This document shows, one piece after another, positions 59,552 through 64,000 of a stretch of DNA of 64,000 bases. This DNA is from Myxococcales bacterium (GTDB lineage: Bacteria > Myxococcota_A > Polyangia > Polyangiales > Polyangiaceae). Made by a program: the position numbers and the translations under genes. Numbering within the stretch: the stretch's first letter is position 1; each line of letters starts with the position of its first letter. The stretch spans positions 930,001 through 994,000 of the forward strand of contig JADJKB010000003.1 of NCBI GenBank assembly GCA_016706225.1. The letters are read 5' to 3'. Under the pieces are notes generated by a model that worked only from the letters and a program-made list of their open reading frames with translations, did no database searches and had not been told where the DNA came from.

Positions 59552-61400
59552 CGGGCGAGGCCTGTTTGTCGAGGACGATGCTCAGGGGCTCGGTCGACAG
59601 CGGCAGGTGCTGGTTCTTGGCGTAGACCGGATGTTTGCCGTGTTTGCGCGACCACTCCGCGACGCTGGCTGTGCGATACATCTTCTCGACCACCTGCCGC
59701 CAACCGACGCCGGTGTTGTAGGCGCAGAACGAGATCTCACCGAGCTGGGTACCGTAAGGGATGATGCACATCTCGGTCCGCCGAAAATCGTAGTTGAAGA
59801 GATCTTGGAAGTGCATGCCTGCGACGAACAAGAAACGCCAGTCGAACTCCCGCGCGTCGCCCTCGCTGGCACCCACGCGATCCCCGCGCGCGCCCATTTG
59901 TGAGAGCACCTGCCGGATCAGCGTCGAGAGCGTGAAGCCGGGCGGCGCCTTCTCGGGCCGGAAGTTCCGCAAGAGCGCCACACCAACCTCCGCGAGCGTG
60001 GCCTTCTTGCCCTGGCCGGCGTCGGCGATCACGACCAGGTCCCGGAGCAACTGCGGCAGGTCCACGAGCTCCGCCACCGGCACCATCTGTTTGGTGCGTT
60101 TGTTGACGAGCAGTACCGTGCCGATCCCGCAATCCGGGTGGCAGCCACACTTGAGCGAACCAAACTCCGCGTCCGCGCCCAGCATCTGGTCCAGAATGTC
60201 GCTGAAGGGGTTCATGGCCGAGAGCGGGAACCAATCTCTGAGCGGCTCCGTGATGCCAAGTTGAGCTCGCAGGCCGTGGGCCAGGTGACTCAGGGTGTAA
60301 CGCTGCTTCTTACGGGTCTCGTCGTCGACGTCCTCGTCCCGCCCCGTGAAGCTGACTGGCTGGAACGAGACGACGGTGACCTTGTCGGCGTTGTCGATGG
60401 CGAACTTCACGATGCGCCCGACCTCTTGGTCGTTCACTCCGCCCACGATGGTGACCACCAGCACGACGTCGATGCCCGCCGCAGCCAGGTTCTCGATGGC
60501 GCGCAGCTTCACGTCGTAGAGATTGCCGATCTTGCGGTGGGCGTTCTGCTCGTTGCCGATGCCATCGAACTGGAGGTACGCCAGCCGCAAGCCGTTCGCC
60601 TTGGCTTGCCGGCAGAACTCCGGTTCCTGCGCGAAACGGATGCCGTTGGTCGCGCACTGCACGCAGAAATATCCAACATCCCGCGCGTAGCGGACCGAGT
60701 CGAGGAACGCCGGGTGCAACGTCGGCTCGCCACCGGAGAACTGCACGCTCATCTGCCGCCGGGGTTTCACACTCAGAGCGTCGTCCAGGATGCGTTTCAC
60801 GTCCGCGAGCTCCAGCTCGTGCACGTAGCCGACCTGGTTCGCGTCCATGAAACATGGCTCACACATCATGTTGCAGCGATTGGTCAGATCGACGGTCAGC
60901 ACCGAGCCGCGCCCGTACTTGATGCTCGAGCTGCCGTGGTCGCGCAGGCTGCTCTTGGGTGCGAGGAAATCGCGACCGGGGAACAGGCCCTCGATGCGCG
61001 ACAGGAACTGGACGTCGACGCTGAGCACCTCCTCGAAGGCGCCGTGTTTGGGGCATTCCTTCAGCATCAGGACGCGCCCGTGGCGCACCACGATGTCTGC
61101 CGGGATCTCACCGGGATGCTGGTGCAGCACATCGATGGGTTTTTGGCCGGCGAGCACGGCGGCCCGCACTTCCTTGACGCAGGTCGGACACAGCGAGTCG
61201 GTGCGCCGGGGAAAGCCGAGCTCCGGGAACGAGCGGTCGTTGCCGCGGATGAGCGGCGCTGGGGCCCAGGCCGGCTGTTTCGGGGCGCCCTTCGCCCAGG
61301 CGTTGTACGCCTCGATGGCGGGCCAGAGGGTGGTCGCAGCCGAGCTGACCCAGGTCGTCGCGCGACGGCCGACCGCGGGCAGGAGAGTACTGAAGTGCAT
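59511..61400 (-). CDS. Radical SAM protein of the COG1964/tetraether-lipid-synthase (Tes)-like type
   Basis: 629 aa. The N-terminal metal knuckle has CPTCVKEVRAAV (C71, C74) and ECPKHGAF (C116). The radical SAM core has C176-x3-C180-x2-C183 in TNRCNMMCEPCFMDANQ and the SAM-binding FSGGEPTLHP. Additional Cys lie in KCGCHPDCGIG (about 410) and near the C-terminus (FCAYNTG), which may bind further iron-sulfur clusters. This pattern is like MJ0619/Tes, which joins lipid tails in archaea; bacterial homologues exist. The substrate here is inferred only. It is upstream of, and overlaps, the membrane protein gene, and a methyltransferase gene lies 42 bp upstream on the same strand. Confidence 0.83.
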   Translation of the reverse strand: MHFSTLLPAVGRRATTWVSSAATTLWPAIEAYNAWAKGAPKQPAWAPAPLIRGNDRSFPELGFPRRTDSLCPTCVKEVRAAVLAGQKPIDVLHQHPGEIPADIVVRHGRVLMLKECPKHGAFEEVLSVDVQFLSRIEGLFPGRDFLAPKSSLRDHGSSSIKYGRGSVLTVDLTNRCNMMCEPCFMDANQVGYVHELELADVKRILDDALSVKPRRQMSVQFSGGEPTLHPAFLDSVRYARDVGYFCVQCATNGIRFAQEPEFCRQAKANGLRLAYLQFDGIGNEQNAHRKIGNLYDVKLRAIENLAAAGIDVVLVVTIVGGVNDQEVGRIVKFAIDNADKVTVVSFQPVSFTGRDEDVDDETRKKQRYTLSHLAHGLRAQLGITEPLRDWFPLSAMNPFSDILDQMLGADAEFGSLKCGCHPDCGIGTVLLVNKRTKQMVPVAELVDLPQLLRDLVVIADAGQGKKATLAEVGVALLRNFRPEKAPPGFTLSTLIRQVLSQMGARGDRVGASEGDAREFDWRFLFVAGMHFQDLFNYDFRRTEMCIIPYGTQLGEISFCAYNTGVGWRQVVEKMYRTASVAEWSRKHGKHPVYAKNQHLPLSTEPLSIVLDKQASPDGRTHLRLVESAT

Positions 61401-61442
61401 GGGTCGCGGGAGCGTATCAGACGTCGGCGCCGGCCCGCGCGT

Positions 61443-62363
61443 TCAGCCGGGCTTCCGCCCCGAGATCAGGTAACCCATCGTGCCGCCGGCCTGGTGCTCC
61501 TTGCCCGCACGGATCGCCGCGGCGACCTCGCGGAAGCCGTCGAGACCAATCTGCCACAGCCGCTCGAACTCCAGCTCGCTTCCGCCACCTGCCAGGAAAA
61601 ACCGCCGCGTCTCCTCGCGCCCCCAGCACCAGAAGTCGCGCGCCTCCCAGTCGAGGATTTGGTTCCGCAGTACCTCCTGGGCGCGGCCCGCGTAGGGCGG
61701 GAACAAGGGTGACGGCCGGTCGTTCATGTGCACCTCGATCTCGGTCAGACCGAGCTCGGCGGCGTAACCAGGGATCAGCTCGCCGATCGAGTCGTTGCCC
61801 TCGCCAAGCTTCTCCTTGCCCCGCGTCGCGGTGAGGTAGAGCCGCACGAGATCGAGGAGCTGCTCGATGGGGGCGGAGAAGTGTGTGCTGCCGAGCACCA
61901 ACGTGTTCGCCATGTTGTTGGGTTCCGCCAAGAGCAACAAACCTCCCGGCCTCACGACGCGCAGCATCTCTCGGAGCACTGCCTTTGGCTCCGGCACGTG
62001 AATGAGCAACGTCTGGCAAGTGACGAAATCGAACACGTCGTCGTGGAACGGGATCTTCTCGGCCGCGCCCAGGCGGTAGCTGGTGCGCTCGGCTGCGCCG
62101 CTCGCGGCGGCGCGCGCGCTCGCTTCCTTCACCCAGCGCGGCTCGCGATCGATGCCAAACAGGCGCGCCTCGGCGGGCAGGTGCGGGAGCAGCACTCCGC
62201 TCCAGTGGCCAACACCCGAGCCGACATCGAGCACCGTGCGCACGGTGTCGAGGCGCAGGCGCTTGGCCATCAGCGCGACGTAGTCGGCGTTCCACCAGAA
62301 ATCTCGCTGCTCACCGAAGAACTCGGCGGAGTGCGGCTTGGCGGTGGGATCGGTCGTGGACAT
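61443..62363 (-). CDS. Class I SAM-dependent methyltransferase
   Basis: 306 aa from the ATG at 62363 (the frame runs up to 62420). Rossmann-type methyltransferase: VLDVGSGVGHWSGVLLPHLP (motif I), RLFGIDREPRWVKEA (motif II), FDFVTCQTLLIHVPEP (post II) and MLRVVRPGGLLLLAEPNN (motif III-IV). It looks like methyltransferase_11/25 types acting on small molecules, lipids or quinones. It is 42 bp before the radical SAM gene on the same strand, so the two are likely co-transcribed. Confidence 0.88.
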   Translation of the reverse strand: MSTTDPTAKPHSAEFFGEQRDFWWNADYVALMAKRLRLDTVRTVLDVGSGVGHWSGVLLPHLPAEARLFGIDREPRWVKEASARAAASGAAERTSYRLGAAEKIPFHDDVFDFVTCQTLLIHVPEPKAVLREMLRVVRPGGLLLLAEPNNMANTLVLGSTHFSAPIEQLLDLVRLYLTATRGKEKLGEGNDSIGELIPGYAAELGLTEIEVHMNDRPSPLFPPYAGRAQEVLRNQILDWEARDFWCWGREETRRFFLAGGGSELEFERLWQIGLDGFREVAAAIRAGKEHQAGGTMGYLISGRKPG

Positions 62364-62505
62364 TCGAGCTTCGAGCGCCTGAAGACGGGCGCGGAAACAT
62401 CGGCGTGTTGTCCGCTGCACGCAAGCGCACGACCGAGGAAAGGCCCGAGAGCGTCGCAGAGAACGGAAAAAATACTGGGCGGGCCGCGCGAAGTCGAGTC
62501 GCGGT

Positions 62506-63297
62506 TCAAGCTCGAGCGGCGGCCCGGGCGAAGTCGAGGCCCGCGACGATCCCGAGCAGCCGGTTGTTCTCCATCACGAGAAGGTGCCGGGCACGGGTCG
62601 CCGCGGCTTGCGCTGCAGCATGATGCAGCGCGGTCCGCGCGTTGACCGTGATGAAGCGCGCGCTCATGACACCCTCCACGGGCGCGTCGCCCGCGTGTGC
62701 GCTGCTCTCGAGCGCTTCACGCTGGGTGAAGACACCGACCGGGACCTCGTCGGGACCCGAGACGACCACCAGCCCGGTGACCCCTGCCGCGCGCAAGCTC
62801 AGGCTGGCCTCCGCTAGCGGCGTCGCCACGTCCAGCGTCCCCACCGGCGAGGTCATCAGCTCGGCCACATGCGCCTTGGCCCTCGACTCGACCAGCGCGC
62901 GCATCACCTCCAACGTTCCCACCACCCCGAAAACGTTGCGCGCCTTGCGCACAAAAAGTCGATGCACGCGCTGCTCCACCATTCCCCTTGCAGCGGTGCG
63001 CACGCTCTCCGCCGGGTCGACACAAAATGCCGGCCCGTGCATCAACGCGCGAACTTCTTGCGCCGACAACACCAGCGCGTACGCCCCGGTTTCGCTGCGC
63101 TCGAAGCGACCCGCTTTCAGTAGATCGGTCCTCGAGATCACACCCGCGAGCGGCTCAGCGCCGTCGAACACGCCGAGACACGAGACATTGTGAGTCGCCA
63201 GGCGGTGACGAACCGTTTCGAGATCGGTCTCGGCCGCGACGCTGAAGACGGGAGTCCGCATGTAGTGGCTGACGGGGCGGTCGAGCATGCGCTCCAT
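62506..63297 (-). CDS. Protein with four CBS domains
   Basis: 263 aa consisting of two Bateman modules. The CBS-type pairs are recognisable by TPVFSVAAETDLETVRHRLA, then AFCVDPAESVRTAARGMVEQ, SPVGTLDVATPLAEASLSL and ARFITVNARTALHHAAAQAA. Each is followed by a hydrophobic strand such as LGVFDGAEPLAGVISRTDLL or GLVVVSGPDEVPVGVFTQRE. CBS domains bind adenosyl nucleotides and regulate partner proteins. No other domain is seen. Divergent from the metallophosphoesterase with 73 bp between starts. Confidence 0.88.
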   Translation of the reverse strand: MERMLDRPVSHYMRTPVFSVAAETDLETVRHRLATHNVSCLGVFDGAEPLAGVISRTDLLKAGRFERSETGAYALVLSAQEVRALMHGPAFCVDPAESVRTAARGMVEQRVHRLFVRKARNVFGVVGTLEVMRALVESRAKAHVAELMTSPVGTLDVATPLAEASLSLRAAGVTGLVVVSGPDEVPVGVFTQREALESSAHAGDAPVEGVMSARFITVNARTALHHAAAQAAATRARHLLVMENNRLLGIVAGLDFARAAARA

Positions 63298-63370
63298 TCA
63301 AGCCAGAAACATGCCAGGTCCGCCGCGCCACTGCGGCTGAACCGCAGCCTGCTAGACTTCGCGCCCCGCA

Positions 63371-64000
63371 TGTCTCGTGCCTTCGACCAACCGCTTTGTA
63401 TCGTGGGCGACGTGCACCTCGCCGCGCGCTCGCGCGAGGCGGTTGGAGCGGCCCTCGCTGAGCTGATCCGCCGGCATCCGGAGCACGAGGTGATCCTGAA
63501 CGGCGACAGCTTCGACCTCTCGACCGATCCGCCGGAGACACCTGCCTCGGACAGCGTGAGCCGGCTCATGTCCACACACGCCGGCGTCACCGAAGCCATC
63601 CGGCACCACCTCGCGCGCGGTGCTCGGCTGACGTTCGTCGTCGGCAATCACGACGCAGCGCTGGCATCAGCGCCCGTGCAAGCGGCACTGCGGAGCGCCG
63701 TCGGGACAGACACAGCTCGGCTCGATTTCGCTCCCTGGTTGCTGCGCCGAGGTGGTGTGCACGTCGAACACGGCCACCTCTACGATCCGGACAACGCACC
63801 GACCCATCCGCTCGCGCCGTGGACCCTGGAGACGGAGCCGCTCGGCATCGCGCTGATGCGGCGCTTCGTCGCGCCGAGCGCCATGTGGGAGTTCGCCCAC
63901 GGCGAGGAGACGACTCCCCTCGCCGGCCTGCTCAGGACCTTCCGAACCCAGAAGCTCAGGGCGCCGGGCAAGGTGTTTCGCTACTACCGAACCGCCGCCG
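63371..64000 (+). CDS. Calcineurin-like metallophosphoesterase, 3' partial
   Basis: Starts with an ATG at 63371 and is open to the window edge (210 codons). The metal motifs are in order: CIVGDVHLAAR (GD-x-H), ILNGDSFDLS (GD), VVGNHDAALA (GNHD) and VHVEHGHLYDPDN (GH-x-x). Such enzymes are phosphomonoesterases or phosphodiesterases, for example of the UDP-diacylglucosamine pyrophosphohydrolase type. The last His motif and C-terminus cannot be judged. Confidence 0.9.

Overview
The window is high-GC DNA with dense, often overlapping genes. Its content points to a Myxococcota (delta-proteobacterial) chromosome, most likely of the Polyangia/Sorangiineae type. The markers are a pilM-N-O-P-(ACT)-Q type IV pilus operon, Hanks-type Ser/Thr kinases, many lipoproteins with Cys-rich or Gly-rich low-complexity regions, a MYXO-CTERM-like tail, an FHA-GGDEF cyclase and a multi-REC nucleotide cyclase. 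No rRNA, tRNA, CRISPR array, prophage or transposase was recognised. The taxonomic call is an inference from gene content and style.

Layout. 1-3.8 kb: a 5'-truncated esterase, a minus-strand HNH endonuclease-type gene whose frame never closes, tandem-repeat arrays on both sides of it, and a zinc-ribbon/membrane serine hydrolase. 3.8-9.9 kb: the pilus operon on the minus strand, with a tandem-ACT protein between pilP and pilQ. 10-15 kb: a LysM/M15-like wall peptidase, an NAGK/NAGS-like acetyltransferase and a Prc-type protease. 15-23 kb: hypothetical lipoproteins, a secreted lipase-like hydrolase and a SARP-type regulator upstream of an ABM-domain/cupin pair. 23-25.1 kb: a small accessory island with a Uma2 nuclease-like gene, an S23 (four-helix bundle) remnant, and an AbiEii-like nucleotidyltransferase with a small partner, bracketed by near-identical direct repeats.

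25.1-42.2 kb is almost entirely on the plus strand and runs as tightly spaced transcription units. The first holds a three-receiver class III cyclase, an exported protein, an orphan CheB and a membrane-anchored MutS-like ATPase. After a paralogous lipoprotein and an inverted YceI gene comes a run made of an FHA-GGDEF protein, a class III aminotransferase, LuxE-like and LuxC-like enzymes, a Ser/Thr kinase, a TPR/PEGA-like protein and a Kelch lipoprotein, and then a second member of the lipoprotein family. The aminotransferase-LuxE-LuxC trio, with no luciferase nearby, is the best candidate for an undescribed pathway: fatty acyl group to fatty aldehyde to amine.

42-57 kb carries cell-envelope proteins (possible NlpC/papain-like lipoprotein, phosphodiester glycosidase with MYXO-CTERM tail, Cys-rich lipoproteins, patatin phospholipase). 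It also has an ECF-like sigma factor translationally coupled to a second kinase-TPR/PEGA pair, paralogous to the one at 36.9-39.4 kb. 57-64 kb has an NnrS-type protein, an envelope protein, a COG1964/Tes-like radical SAM enzyme next to a methyltransferase gene, a four-CBS protein and a 3'-truncated metallophosphoesterase.
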